Shown piece after piece: positions 10,113 to 20,222 of a stretch of 64,000 nucleotides of DNA. Position 1 is the stretch's first letter, and every line of letters begins with the position of its first letter. Made by a program: the position numbers and the translations under genes. The stretch spans positions 381,207 to 445,206 of the forward strand of contig CAVTKZ010000003.1 of NCBI GenBank assembly GCA_963735455.1, in the 5' to 3' direction. Source of the DNA: Palsa-1033 sp963735455 (GTDB taxonomy: Bacteria > Chloroflexota > Limnocylindria > Limnocylindrales > CSP1-4). The notes beneath the pieces are model-generated. The model did no database searches, was not told the origin of the DNA, and saw only the letters and a list, made by a program, of their open reading frames with translations.

Positions 10113-10846
10113 CCATCGGCAACCCGCCGCCCACCGTTCGCGCGGACGGCCGGGGCCCGACTGACCTCCGCCCGATCACCCTCACCCTCGGCGTCCAGAA
10201 GTGGGCCGAGGGCTCGTGCCGGATCCGGGTCGGCGACACGGAGGTCTTGTGCGCGGCCTCGATCGAGGACCGCGTGCCGCCCCACCTGCGCGGCAAGGGC
10301 ACCGGCTGGGTGACCGCCGAGTACTCGATGCTGCCCCGGGCCACGGCCGAACGAACCCAGCGCGAGTCGGCCAAGGGCCGGATCGGGGGCCGGACCCACG
10401 AGATCCAGCGCCTCGTCGGCCGCTCGCTGCGCGGCGTCGTCGATCTCGGCCGGCTGGGTGAGCGCACGATCACGATCGACTGCGATGTCCTGCAGGCCGA
10501 CGGCGGGACCCGGACCGCGTCGATCACGGGCGGCTACGTCGCCCTCGCCGCGGCGCTGATCACCTACGGCCTGGAGCGCACGATCGTGGGCAAGGTGGCT
10601 GCGGTCAGCGTCGGGATCGTCGGCGAGCAGGCCTATCTCGACCTCGACTACTCGGAGGACTCGCGGGCCGAGGTCGACTTCAACGTGGTCGGCACGGACG
10701 CCGGCGCCTACGTCGAGCTGCAGGGGACCGCCGAGGGCAAGCCGTTCGACCGGGCCGCCCTGACCCGCCTGCTCGACCTGGCCGGGACGGGCCTCGAGCG
10801 CTTGTTCGCCGCCCAGGCCTCCGCGCTCGCCGGAGTCAAGCGCTGA
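10109..10846 (+). CDS. rph: Ribonuclease PH
   Basis: Phosphorolytic 3'-5' exoribonuclease that trims tRNA 3' ends. The 245-residue length is normal. Diagnostic blocks are present: VRADGRGPTDLRPI, GTGWVTAEYSMLPRAT, ERTQRESAKGRIGGRTHEIQ (phosphate-binding arginines), TIDCDVLQADGGTRTASI, and DLDYSEDSRAEVDFNVV near the C-terminus. It sits between mazG and rdgB with overlapping ends, the usual rph-rdgB pairing of RNA trimming and nucleotide sanitation. The ATG at 10109 overlaps the mazG stop. Confidence 0.97.
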   Translation: MTIGNPPPTVRADGRGPTDLRPITLTLGVQKWAEGSCRIRVGDTEVLCAASIEDRVPPHLRGKGTGWVTAEYSMLPRATAERTQRESAKGRIGGRTHEIQRLVGRSLRGVVDLGRLGERTITIDCDVLQADGGTRTASITGGYVALAAALITYGLERTIVGKVAAVSVGIVGEQAYLDLDYSEDSRAEVDFNVVGTDAGAYVELQGTAEGKPFDRAALTRLLDLAGTGLERLFAAQASALAGVKR

Positions 10847-11520
10847 GAGTCGCGGCGGATCTGACCCGCGGCGGCGCTGGACCATCCGCGCGGCCCCGGA
10901 TCGTCATCGCGACCCGCTCCCGCCACAAGCTGGCCGAGCTGGCCGAGCTCCTCCGGCCGGAACGGGCCGAGCTGGTCAGCATCGACTCCCTCGGGCTGCC
11001 CGGCGATCCGATCGAGGACGGCGCAACGTTCGAGGCAAATGCCCGCCTGAAGGCCCGCTTCTACGCCCGCCTGACCGGCCTGCCCACGATCGCCGACGAC
11101 TCGGGGATCGAGGTCGATGCGCTCGGTGGGGCACCCGGCGTCCGGACCCGGCGCTACGCCGGCGAGCACGCAACCGACCTCGAGAACAACGCCAAGCTGC
11201 TCGGCGCCCTGGCCGGCCTGCCGCCCGCGGCCCGGGGTGCCCGTTACGTTTGCGTGCTCAGCCTGGTCCTGCCTGAACGGGCCGGCACCCGGGGTGGCCT
11301 GCCGATCGCGGCCGAGGCGCGGGGAACCCTCCGCGGCCGGATCGCCGACGGCCCGCGCGGCCAGGGCGGCTTCGGCTATGACCCGATCTTCGAGCCGGCC
11401 GACGAGCCGGTTGGTGGCCGGACCCTGGGCCAGCAGTCGGCCAGCGAGAAGGCCCGGATCTCGCACCGGGCCCGGGCCGCGCGCCGGCTCGCCCGCCGCC
11501 TGGCCCGGCTCGGCTACTGA
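10843..11520 (+). CDS. rdgB: XTP/dITP diphosphatase (RdgB/HAM1)
   Basis: Removes non-canonical purine triphosphates (ITP, dITP, XTP). Core motifs are intact: IVIATRSRHKLAEL at the N-terminus (substrate loop), TIADDSGIEVDALGGAPGV (metal-binding Asp), and GFGYDPIF with SEKARISHRARA near the end. No in-frame ATG, GTG or TTG lies between the rph stop and the first motif; the best start is CTG at 10843, which overlaps the rph TGA as CTGA. The start is therefore tentative, but the protein is certain. The C-terminus is rich in Arg and Ala. Confidence 0.92.
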   Translation: MRVAADLTRGGAGPSARPRIVIATRSRHKLAELAELLRPERAELVSIDSLGLPGDPIEDGATFEANARLKARFYARLTGLPTIADDSGIEVDALGGAPGVRTRRYAGEHATDLENNAKLLGALAGLPPAARGARYVCVLSLVLPERAGTRGGLPIAAEARGTLRGRIADGPRGQGGFGYDPIFEPADEPVGGRTLGQQSASEKARISHRARAARRLARRLARLGY

Positions 11521-11557
11521 TCCTGGGCTCGGCCCAGGGTCCGCCCTCGCATCCCGC

Positions 11558-11713
11558 GCTCAGCCATGGACCCGGGTTCAGCCACTGGCCCCGGGGTCCA
11601 GCCCTGATCCCGGTTCAGCAACTGCCCCAGGGTTCAGCCACTGCCCCAGGGTTCAGCCATGGGTCCAGGATCCAGGTACAGATCCGGGCTCAGTCACTGA
11701 TCCAGGCTCAGCC
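11558..11713. repeat. Imperfect tandem repeat array, about 19-nt unit
   Basis: After rdgB a degenerate array with consensus GGGTTCAGCCACTGCCCCA repeats about eight times. Two adjacent copies (11622-11640 and 11641-11659) are identical. No gene is visible between 11521 and 12332; this array and the 23-nt repeats that follow fill most of the gap. Confidence 0.85.
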
Positions 11714-12005
11714 GAGCGGAACATCCCGGGCTGCTGCTGCGTCTAGGTCCTCGACGCCGGGCGGTGACTGGCAGGTACCTTGGGACCGCCCGGCGCCGCC
11801 GTTCCCGGCCATTCGCAGACGTCCCGGCGCCTCTCCGGCTCGACTTGGGACGAATGTCGGCGCCAGACGCACTACAAGTGAATTCGACCGATTTCAGGCC
11901 GCCAGGGCTCCGATTTCGACCCGAATTCGTGCGTGCGGGCGGCCTCGAGTGAGCCCACGACTGCGATTTCGGACTCCGGATGGCGTTAACGCGTCTCCCA
12001 GCGAC

Positions 12006-12129
12006 ATTCGTCCCAACCGCCGCCGCGACAAAGCGACGCTCGGCCAACCGCCGCCGCGACATTCGGCCAACCGCCGCCGCGACATTCGGCCAACCGCCGC
12101 CGCGACATTCGGCCAACCGCCGCCGCGAC
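12006..12129. repeat. 23-nt minisatellite upstream of the LCP gene
   Basis: Three perfect tandem copies of a 23-nt unit (12061-12083, 12084-12106, 12107-12129) containing CGGCCAACCGCCGCCGCGAC. Two diverged copies sit just upstream (about 12006-12060). The block is followed at 12130 by AAGCGTCGCTCG, matching AAGCGACGCTCG at 12030-12041 in one diverged copy. There are no variable spacers, so it is not a CRISPR array. It lies about 200 bases before the LCP start. Confidence 0.9.
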
Positions 12130-12332
12130 AAAGCGTCGCTCGTCCACGCTCGCCGCGGCGAGGCGCACACGTTTCTGTCTAAGTGGCAGCTGCGGCGGTC
12201 GCAGTTCGTGCAGATTTGGGCTCGGGCGACGAACGTTCGTTCACTCATGGCCGCGATTGGGCTGCTAGACTCTGCCCCGGCCGGCTCCAATGACCGGCCG
12301 CGTCGGAGACCGCAGCCGGAGTCGCGCCCCGC

Positions 12333-13922
12333 GTGCAGGCCCATCGCATCCACCGCGACCCGCCCGGTCCGCGGCCAGCCGCCGTCCGCCCGCTGAGCCG
12401 TGACGCGCGTCCGATCCGACGTGAAGTTGGCCTGGCCGATCCCGAGACTCGTTTCGCTGATCGCCCGACCGCCGATCCCCGTCGAACCGCCGATCCCAGC
12501 CGGACCGCCGATCCGGGCCGGACTCGCGCCCGGACCCTCGACGAGATCGACGACCGGCCCAGCGATCGACGACGGGTCGTTGCCGCGCTGCTGTCGTCGG
12601 TCGTGCCGGGGACCGGCCAGCTGCTCAATGCTCGCTGGCGGGTCGCCCTCCAGTTCGGCGCCCCGACGGCGCTCGTGGCCGGGATCGCGTTCCTGGTTGC
12701 CAAGCTGGTGCCGGTGCCCCAGCTCCTCGCGCTGGCCCTCGCCCCGACCACGATCGTCGCCCTCCTGATCGTCAACGCGATCGTCTTCGGCTGGCGGATC
12801 CTGGCTGCCGGCCAGGCCTTCTTCGATCGCCGCTTCGACTGGCGGCCGCGGGGCGCCTCGGCGGCGGGGCTGGCCGCGATCTTCGTCGTGACGGCCATTC
12901 CCCACCTGTTCGCGGCCTCGATCGGCCTCGGCGCGATGAATGCCTTCTCGTCGATCTTCTCGAACGCCTCGGTCGCTGGTGGCGTGGCCGGGGCCGTGGG
13001 CGGACCGGCGCCGGCCTCCGGGGCCCGGGTCAACGTCCTGCTGGTCGGCGTCGATTCGGGTGCTGGCCGCGACCACGCCCTGTCGGACACGATGATGGTC
13101 ATCTCGGTCGACCCCGTCGGCCACACCGTCAGCATGGTCTCGGTGCCGCGCGACCTGGTCAACGCGCCGCTGGTCGGCGGGGGAACCTATCCGCCCAAGC
13201 TCAACTCGCTGATGAGCTATGCCCAGCGCAACCCGAAGCAGTTCCCCGAGGGTGGGATGCGGACCCTGGAGGACACGATCGGGCTCATCCTGGGCATCCC
13301 GATCCACTACTACGTGACGGCCGACCTGGCCTCGTTCGAGAACCTGGTCGACGCCCTGGGCGGGATCGACATCAACGTGGCCAAGGACCTCGACGACCCG
13401 ACCTATCACGGCTACGGGGTCAAGATGGGCTGGTCGGTGACCGCCGGCCTGCACCACTTCAATGGCTCGGATGCGCTGGCCTATGCCCGCATCCGGCACC
13501 CCGCCGGCGAGAGCGACTTCACCCGCCAGCAGCGCCAGCAGGCGCTCCTGCTCGCCCTGCGCAAGCAGCTGGTCAGCCCGGACCTGGTCCTGCGCCTGCC
13601 CGACCTGATCGCGATCGTGGGCAAGGACGTCGAGACCGACATGCCCCGCGACCAGCTCCCGAACCTCGCCGCGGTGGCCTCCGAGATCGGCCCGAAGTCG
13701 ATCTACCAGCTCGTCATCCGTTTCCCCCTGGTACGGCCGGCGACGATCGCGGTCTACGGCTCGGTCCAGCTCCCCGACCTGGCCAAGATCCACGCGGCGG
13801 CCGCCCAGCTGTTCACCGCCCCGGGGGTCAAGCCGTCGGTCGCCGCCGCGGCCAGCGCCGCCGCGAGCGCCGTACCGAGCCCCGGTCCGTCGGCCGCCGC
13901 CTTGCCCAGCGCCGGCCCGTAG
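12333..13922 (+). CDS. LytR-CpsA-Psr (LCP) family glycopolymer ligase with N-terminal multi-TM domain
   Basis: LCP enzymes transfer lipid-linked glycopolymers to the cell wall or to protein acceptors on the outer face of the membrane. Residues about 1-75 are a basic, proline-rich cytosolic tail. Residues about 80-205 hold roughly four membrane segments beginning SSVVPGTGQLLNARWR, a PGxGQ motif like that of TM2/DUF5683 domains. The LCP domain spans about 235-400 (VNVLLVGVDSGAGRDHALSDT, MVSVPRDL, YAQRNPKQ, GGIDINV, YARIRH). An Ala/Ser/Pro tail ends the protein. Start is GTG 12333. It likely attaches the polymer built by the neighbouring glycosyltransferases. Confidence 0.9.
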   Translation: MQAHRIHRDPPGPRPAAVRPLSRDARPIRREVGLADPETRFADRPTADPRRTADPSRTADPGRTRARTLDEIDDRPSDRRRVVAALLSSVVPGTGQLLNARWRVALQFGAPTALVAGIAFLVAKLVPVPQLLALALAPTTIVALLIVNAIVFGWRILAAGQAFFDRRFDWRPRGASAAGLAAIFVVTAIPHLFAASIGLGAMNAFSSIFSNASVAGGVAGAVGGPAPASGARVNVLLVGVDSGAGRDHALSDTMMVISVDPVGHTVSMVSVPRDLVNAPLVGGGTYPPKLNSLMSYAQRNPKQFPEGGMRTLEDTIGLILGIPIHYYVTADLASFENLVDALGGIDINVAKDLDDPTYHGYGVKMGWSVTAGLHHFNGSDALAYARIRHPAGESDFTRQQRQQALLLALRKQLVSPDLVLRLPDLIAIVGKDVETDMPRDQLPNLAAVASEIGPKSIYQLVIRFPLVRPATIAVYGSVQLPDLAKIHAAAAQLFTAPGVKPSVAAAASAAASAVPSPGPSAAALPSAGP

Positions 13923-13964
13923 ATCCTGCTCGCGCCCCTGGCCACGTGGCCCCTTGCGTTGGGC

Positions 13965-14791
13965 CTACAGGATCTTCGAGAGGAAGCTCTTCGTTCGTTC
14001 CTGCTGGGGGTTGGTGAAGAAGACCTCGGGGGTGGCCTCCTCGATGATCAGGCCCTCGTCCATCATCACGACCCGGTCGGCGACCTCGCGGGCGAAGCCC
14101 ATCTCGTGGCTGACGACGATCATCGTCATCCCTTCCCGGGCGAGCTCCTTCATCACCTCCAGGACCTCGCCGATCATCTCGGGGTCGAGGGCGCTGGTCG
14201 GCTCGTCGAAGAGCATCACGGCGGGCCGCATCGCGAGGGCCCGGGCGATCGCCACCCGCTGCTGCTGGCCACCCGAGAGCTGGGCCGGATAGGCGTCTTC
14301 CTTGTGGGCCAGGCCGACCCGGGCGAGGAGCTTGCGACCGGTCTCGATCGCCTCTTCCTCGCTGGTCCCGCGGACCTGGATCGGGGCCTCGATGATGTTG
14401 CCCAGGGCCGTCTTGTGGGGGAACAGGTTGAAGCGCTGGAAGACCATCCCGATCTCTCGCCGCTGGAGGGCGATGTTGCGCTCCTTGTCGGAGACGAGCT
14501 TGCCGTTCTCCTGGCGATAGCCGATCAGGTGGCCGTTGACCTTGATGCTGCCCTGCTGGATCTTCTCGAGGTGGTTGACGCAGCGGATGAAGGTCGTCTT
14601 GCCCGAGCCCGACGGCCCGCACACGACGACCACCTCGCGCTGCTTGACGGTCATCGAGACGCCCTTGAGCACCTCGTTTCGGCCGAACCACTTGTGGACG
14701 TCGGTGACCTCGACGACGTTGGCCGACGTCGGCCAGAGGGGCGCCGCCGATCGCCGTCGAGCAGGTTCGTGTCGTCAGGCTGGGTCGTCAT
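13965..14791 (-). CDS. Polar amino acid ABC transporter ATP-binding protein (GlnQ-type, frameshift near N-terminus)
   Basis: ATPase of a three-gene importer operon. Walker A GPSGSGKTT, signature LSGGQQQRVAIARAL, Walker B VMLFDEPTSALDPE and the switch His (VVSHEMGFAREV) are intact. The ATG at 14791 overlaps the permease TGA as ATGA. Between 14731 and 14750 the frame must shift (one base lost or two gained) to join MTTQPDDTNLLDGDRR to VVEVTDVHKWFG. The gene is convergent with the LCP gene, leaving 42 bases between them. Glutamine, glutamate or another polar amino acid is the likely substrate class. Confidence 0.9.
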
Positions 14792-15678
14792 CGGCCGCCG
14801 CTCGCGAGCTTGATGTCGTCGACCGGGGTCCGAAAACCCAGCATCCGAGAGCGCAGCCCAGGACCGCCGCTCGCGGCGCCGGGCGTGCCCTTGGCCAGCC
14901 GCCGCTCGATCCAGGACTGGATGACGCCCCAGATCGTGGTCAGCAGCAGGTACCAGACGGCAGCCGGCCAGGTAGTACTCGAACGGCGTGAACGAGTTGC
15001 CCTGCTTGATGTTGAAGACGGAATACAGCTCGACGACGCTCAGCACGAAGAGCAGCGAGGTGGTCTTGAGCATGTTGTTGAACTCGTTGCCGAGGGGCGG
15101 AATGATCACCCGGGCGGCCTGCGGCAGGACGATCCGGCGCATCGCCTTGCCGGGGGTCATGCCCAGCGCCCGGGCTGCCTCCATCTGGCCGGGATCGACG
15201 GCCAGGATGCCGGCCCGGACGATCTCGGCCATGTACGCCCCCTCGTTCAGGCCCAGGGCGAAGATCCCGGCCTGGACCGCGCCCTCGATCGTGACCGGCC
15301 CAATCGTGATGTCCGGCCAGCCGTAGATCCGGGCGACGCTCAGGCCATAGAAGAAGAAGACCAGCTGGACGAGCAGGGGCGTGCCCCGGAAGAACCAGAT
15401 GTAGAAGTTGGCCAGCCATCGGATTGGCAGGATCTTCGACATCTTGCCCAGGGCGGCAAAGACGCCCAGGACCACGCCGATGGCCTGGGCGAGGATCGCG
15501 ATCACGACCGTCAGGAAGAGGCCGTTGAGAATCGCGCTGTCGGGCTCGAAGATCGAGTCGAAGAACAGGTTCCAGTGGTACGGATAGGTGCCCGTTCCGA
15601 GGTGCAGCCGGCCAGGGTTAGGGCCAGAACGACGAGCACCCCGACCGCGAGCTGCGGACCGGGGTGCTCGCCAGGCAC
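14788..15678 (-). CDS. Polar amino acid ABC transporter permease (two apparent frameshifts)
   Basis: HisM/GlnP-type membrane subunit. The EAA loop is recognisable as EAARALGMTPGKAMRRIVLPQ, with membrane segments at LNGLFLTVVIAILAQAIGVV and PLLVQLVFFFYGLS. The best start is GTG 15678, which overlaps the upstream stop (TAG) by one base and opens a hydrophobic helix (LAVGVLVVLALTLAG). This requires a frame shift near 15596 to reach TGTYPYHWNLFF. A second shift, one extra base at about 14958-14965, restores AVWYLLLTTIWGVIQSWIERR and a stop at 14788 overlapping the ATPase start. Confidence 0.85.
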
Positions 15679-16699
15679 TATTGCGAACGAGGCTGCTCAT
15701 GGGCGAGCTGCGACGCCGGCGATCGATCTACTGGATCTTGTTGAGCGGTCATCGCGTCCGCTGCCGTAACGGCACCCGAGTCGACAGCGTTCGCCTTGAG
15801 GATCGCCAGGTACGTCCCGTCGTTGATCATCGCAACGAGAGCCTGCTGGACCGCATCCCGGAGGCCGCTGTTGCTCTTCAGGACGCTGATTCCGGCGAAG
15901 GCCGGGGCCAGCGGGGGGATCGGCGCCAGCTCGAACTGGTCGGGGTGCTGGATGGTGTAGTAGGCGGCTGGCGGCGTGTCGGCGAAGTAGGCGTCGACCT
16001 GGCCCGACTGGAGCGCGAGGAGCGCATCGGAGTCCTTGTCATAGACCTTGGCGGTGATCGCCGGGCTGCCGGCCTTGGTGCAGGCGGGCGTCAGGGTCTT
16101 GTTCAAGTAGTCGACCTCGGTCGTGCCGGTCTCGGCACCGACCTTCTTGCCGCACAGGTCGGCGGTCGTCGTTGATCCCGGACGGATTGCCCTTGGCCAC
16201 GACGAAGGACTGGCCGGCCTGGAAGTACGGGATCATGTCGACCTGCTTGACCCGGTCGGCCGTGATGTTCTGGTCGCTGATGATGATGTCGCACTTACTG
16301 CCTTGCAGGGCCGGGATGATCGAGTCGAAGACGGTGTTATTGATCACGGCCGTCAGACCGAGGCGCTTGGCGATCTCCTGGCCGATCTCGATGTCCGAGC
16401 CGATCGGCTTCTGGTTGGCGTCGAAGTACTCGAGCGGCGGGTACGGGATGTCCGAGCAGATCACGAGCTCCGCCGGTCACGGTCAGCACGGCGTCGGACG
16501 GCAGCGGAATCATCGCTACACTGGGTGCCGACGCCGGCGCCACGCTGGCCGGAGCGGTGCTCGGGGCCGGGCTGGCCGCGACCGACGGCGCGACACTGGC
16601 CGCCACGCTCGGGGCCGTCGTCGGGGATGCTGCCGTACAGGCTGACAGGGTGATGGCCAGCACCGCGATTGCGGCTGCTGCCGGGCGCAGGGAACGCAT
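15678..16699 (-). CDS. Amino acid ABC transporter substrate-binding lipoprotein (two apparent frameshifts)
   Basis: Extracytoplasmic binding protein, SBP family 3. The ATG at 16699 is preceded by GGAGGAG at good spacing. A signal peptide with lipobox LSAC and an Ala/Ser/Pro linker come first. The SBP_bac_3 core then reads ICSDIPYPPLEYFDANQKP, GSDIEIGQEIAKRLGL, DIIISDQNITADRVKQVD and the mirrored second lobe (AKVYDKDSDALLALQSGQVD). Single extra bases at about 16468-16476 and 16163-16176 break the frame; the three pieces join into one normal-length protein. The gene is divergent from wecB. Confidence 0.88.
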
Positions 16700-16862
16700 T
16701 GACGATCTCCTCCAAGAACGTAGCCGGGTCGGATTGCATGCGTGTCGGCGTCCTGGCAAGGCCTCCCCTCCTCGCCGCGCGGGCTGCAGCGTAGCACCAC
16801 GGATTGGGGCGTGCGCTTGCTCGACCGGCCGGGCGGTGGCCCTGCGCTAGCATGGATCGCGG

Positions 16863-17957
16863 ATGGTGACCGGAGCGATTGCCCACGTCGTCGGCGCACG
16901 GCCGAACTTCATGAAGGCCGCCCCGGTCGTCCGGGCGATCAGCCAGCTGGGCCGGCGCCAGGTGCTGATCCACACCGGCCAGCACTACGACGCCGGGATG
17001 TCCGAGGTCTTCTTCCGCGAGCTGGACCTGCCGGCGCCCGACCTCAACCTGGGCGTTGGCTCGGGCTCCCACGCCAGCCAGACGGCGGCCCTCCTGATTC
17101 GGTTGGAGGAGGCCTTCCTGGAGCTGCGGCCGAGCATCGTGGTCGTATACGGCGACGTGAACTCCAGCGTCGCGGCGGCCCTGGTCGCGGTCAAGCTGGG
17201 AATCCCGATCGCCCACGTCGAAGCCGGGCTGCGCAGCTTCGACATGACCATGCCCGAGGAGGTCAACCGACGGGTCACCGATCTGCTGTCCGACCTGTGC
17301 TTCGCGACCAGCCCGGAGGCGATCGGGCACCTCGCCCGCGAAGGCGTCGCCGCCGAGCGGATCTTCTTCGTCGGAAACCCGATGATCGACACTCTCCTGG
17401 CCAACCTCGCCAAGTTCGAGCCGGGACCGATTCGCGACCGCCTGGGGCTCGGGCCGGACTACGCCGTGGCCACCCTCCACCGGCCCTCGAACGTCGACGC
17501 GCCCGAGGACGCCCGGCGGATCGTGGCCGCCCTGAACGAGCTGGTGGCGCTGATCCCGGTGGTCCTGCCCCTCCACCCGCGCGGCCGGCCGACCCTCGAA
17601 GCCGCCGGGCTGTTGCCCAGTGACCGGCTGGTGATCGTCGAGCCGCTGGGCTACGTCGAGTTCATGTCCCTGGTCCGGGGCGCGAAGCTGGTGGTCACCG
17701 ACTCAGGCGGCGTCCAGGAGGAGACGACGATCCTCGACGTGCCCTGCCTGACGATCCGGCCGAACACCGAGCGGCCGATCACGATCAGCCACGGCACGAA
17801 CCGGCTGGTGACCCCGGACGACCTGGTCGCAGTTGCGCGGGCGACCCTTGACGGCAGCCTCGTCCAGCCGGCCGAGCGCCCGCCGTTGTGGGATGGCCAG
17901 GCCGGCCCGCGGATCGCGGCGATCCTGGCGGCCTTCCTGGCCGCCGACCGGGACTAG
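16863..17957 (+). CDS. wecB: UDP-N-acetylglucosamine 2-epimerase (non-hydrolysing)
   Basis: Interconverts UDP-GlcNAc and UDP-ManNAc for surface glycan synthesis. It has 364 residues, the usual length. Family blocks: HVVGARPNFMKAAPV, IHTGQHYDAGMSEVFF, VVYGDVNSSVAAALVA, IAHVEAGLRSFDMTMPEEVNR, ATLHRPSNVD, LHPRGRP and VTDSGGVQEETTILDVPCLTIRPNTERP. With the dehydrogenase at 22719 it completes a route to UDP-ManNAcA. Its stop and that of the convergent glycosyltransferase share one palindromic CTAG (17954-17957). Confidence 0.95.
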   Translation: MVTGAIAHVVGARPNFMKAAPVVRAISQLGRRQVLIHTGQHYDAGMSEVFFRELDLPAPDLNLGVGSGSHASQTAALLIRLEEAFLELRPSIVVVYGDVNSSVAAALVAVKLGIPIAHVEAGLRSFDMTMPEEVNRRVTDLLSDLCFATSPEAIGHLAREGVAAERIFFVGNPMIDTLLANLAKFEPGPIRDRLGLGPDYAVATLHRPSNVDAPEDARRIVAALNELVALIPVVLPLHPRGRPTLEAAGLLPSDRLVIVEPLGYVEFMSLVRGAKLVVTDSGGVQEETTILDVPCLTIRPNTERPITISHGTNRLVTPDDLVAVARATLDGSLVQPAERPPLWDGQAGPRIAAILAAFLAADRD

Positions 17958-20222
17958 CCCTCCGAGCCTGCGCCGGCCCCCGCCCGACTCGCCTCCGAGT
18001 CCTGTGGGGCGGGCCGGTCCGGCTCGTAGGCCGGCAGGTTCGCGGTCAGGACCTGGGTCCAGGCGTCGACGACCCGGGCCAGGCTGAACGTCTCGTGGGC
18101 CTGGCCCTGGGCGATCCGGCCAAGCTCCGCCCACTGCTCGGCGCCGGCTGCTCGTAGGATGGCCTCGGCCATCGCCGCGCTGTCGTCGTGGATCCAGCGC
18201 CGGTCGTAGATCGAGTCGGCGCCCGGCCAGCTCCTGATCAGGGGCACCGCCCGCGACGCCATCCCTTCGGCCGGGGCGAGGTGGAAGCTCTCGTCGTCGC
18301 TGGTCGAGAGGACCCAGCCGATCCGGCGCAGCCAGGCGGCGACGTCCGGCCCGAAGCCGTCGAAGGTGACCGCCCCGCGCAGGTCCGGATCGGTCTGGAT
18401 CCGGCGCAGGACGCCGTCGAAATGGACCCGCTCGTCGGCCTCCTGCCAGATCCAGGGGTAGTCCCAGGGCATCTTCGTCTTGGCGAACAGCTGGTAGCGC
18501 GGATCGTCGCCGCCGCAGGCGGGCCAGGACGTCGATCGCCAGGTCCATCCGCTTGCGGGCCGGGGCGACCCCGATGAAACCGAGGTGGAACCGGGCACCC
18601 TCGAGCTTGGGCCGGTCGAACTCGACATCGTCCACGACGTTCGGGACCACCGTCACCTTGCCGGCCGGCCAGCCGGTTGCGGCCAGCACGAGCTGGGCGT
18701 AATGCCCGCTGACGCAGATCACCTGGTCGACCTGCTCGATCTTCGCCTGCCTGGGCCACGGCCGATAGAGCTCGAAGCGGTGGAGCCGGACGATCAGCCG
18801 CTGGTCCGCCCGCCGGTGACTGCTGTACCAGACGGCGTTCGGGCCGAACCACTCGCAGATGATCACGTCGGCCCATTCGACGAGGGCCTGGCTGGCGGCC
18901 TCATCGTGAGTGGCCAGCGTCGGCCAGGTATCGACCCGGACCTCGAGCTCGGGCAACCGACGCAGGGTGGCCAGGATCTGGTCGAAGAACTTCAGGTCGT
19001 GGCTGGCCACCCCGACCCGCAGCGGCTGGGTCCGCGGGCCGATTCGCGTCGTCGTCGGGAACGCCCGCTCGAGCAGGACCCGGACGCCGGCCACGGCGGC
19101 CTCGATGCCGTAGGCCACGGCCGCCGCCTGGCAGGTCGCTGCGGCCGCCTGCTGGGCGCCGGGCTCGGTCGCCAGCCAGGCCAGGTCCTCGACGACCGCC
19201 GCCTCGGTCCCGGCGAAGAGGGGATAGCCAGCGCCCAGGAGCGCCTCGTGCATCGGCGTCCGGTTGAGGACCACCGGCAGGCCGACCGTGCCGTACTCGA
19301 GGACCTTGGTCGAGAGCTCGAGGCTGGCATCGAGCGAGGCGATCGCGCCAGCCCAGGCCGACATGCGCCTCGGCGCAGATCCGCATCGCCGCCTGGCGGC
19401 TCAGGCCGCCGTGCCAGATCACGCCGGGGGTGGACTTCAGGGCGGTCAGCATCCGTCGTTGATAGCCGGGATCGTCGGAGTCCGCGTGGATCTTGTCGCC
19501 GATCGCGTGGAACTCGGCCGTGATCCCGCGCTCGGCCAGCAGCGCCGGGCAGGCGTCGTCATCTCGAGGGTGTTCCAGTCCGGCGCGAACTTGCCCGAGT
19601 AGACCAGCTTGAGCGTCTGGCCCGGCTCGAAGCGGGAGGGCGGCGGCGGATCGTTCGGCTCGGGGACGACCGGCGGAAAGAGGACGCAGCGGCCGCAGGC
19701 GGCCGGCACGGCACCCTCGAGGAACGTGCGCAGCTCCTCGGTCTGGCAGAGCACGTAGCGCGATGCGCCGGCGATGTCGGTCAGCCGGTCGAACGCCTCC
19801 TCGTCCATCGCCGTGACCGATTGGGGGAGGTCGGTGAGGTAGGTCCACAGTCGGCCGTCGAAGGCGCCGCTGTCGACAATCCGTGTCGCCAGTCCGAAGC
19901 CACGGATCAGGACGAGGTCGAACGGACTGGTCTCGTCGAGCTCTCGCATCACGGCCACGGCATTGGCCAGGGAGAGCGGCTCATCGAACTGGCCGGCCGC
20001 CCGCCCTTCCTCGAACGGGCTGACAACGACCACGTTCTCGAGGCGCTCGAGCGGCTCGAGCAGGGTCGAGCGGCGGACCCGGGTCTTGAGCAGGAGGGTG
20101 ACCTGGCAGCCGGCCCGGGCCAGGGTCTCGACGGTCGACACAGCCCAGATCGCCGAGCCGTCGATCGCGTTCAGGTTGACGTCGCCGTAGACCAGCGCCC
20201 GGATCGGGCCCCGCGCGGTCAC
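17954..20222 (-). CDS. Two-domain glycosyltransferase (GT4-like, three apparent frameshifts)
   Basis: Long enzyme of about 755 residues once the pieces are joined. The N-terminal half begins with NLNAIDGSAIW and ends with ELSTKVLEYGTVGLPVVLN, closely matching the domain order of the plus-strand enzyme at 4133-5665. The C-terminal half is a second GT-B unit (VGVASHDLKFFDQIL, VIICEWFGPNAVWYS, VICVSGHYAQLVL, VVPNVVDDVEFDRP, LGFIGVAPARKRMDLAIDVLARL). Frame shifts occur at about 19555-19560 (one base lost or two gained), 19352-19362 and 18510-18520 (each one extra base). The start overlaps the upstream stop as ATGA. Bifunctional glycan polymerisation is possible but unproven. Confidence 0.75.

Noticed and set aside
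12006..12129. CRISPR-like array
   Set aside because: Units are strictly tandem with no spacers between them, and no cas genes are present.
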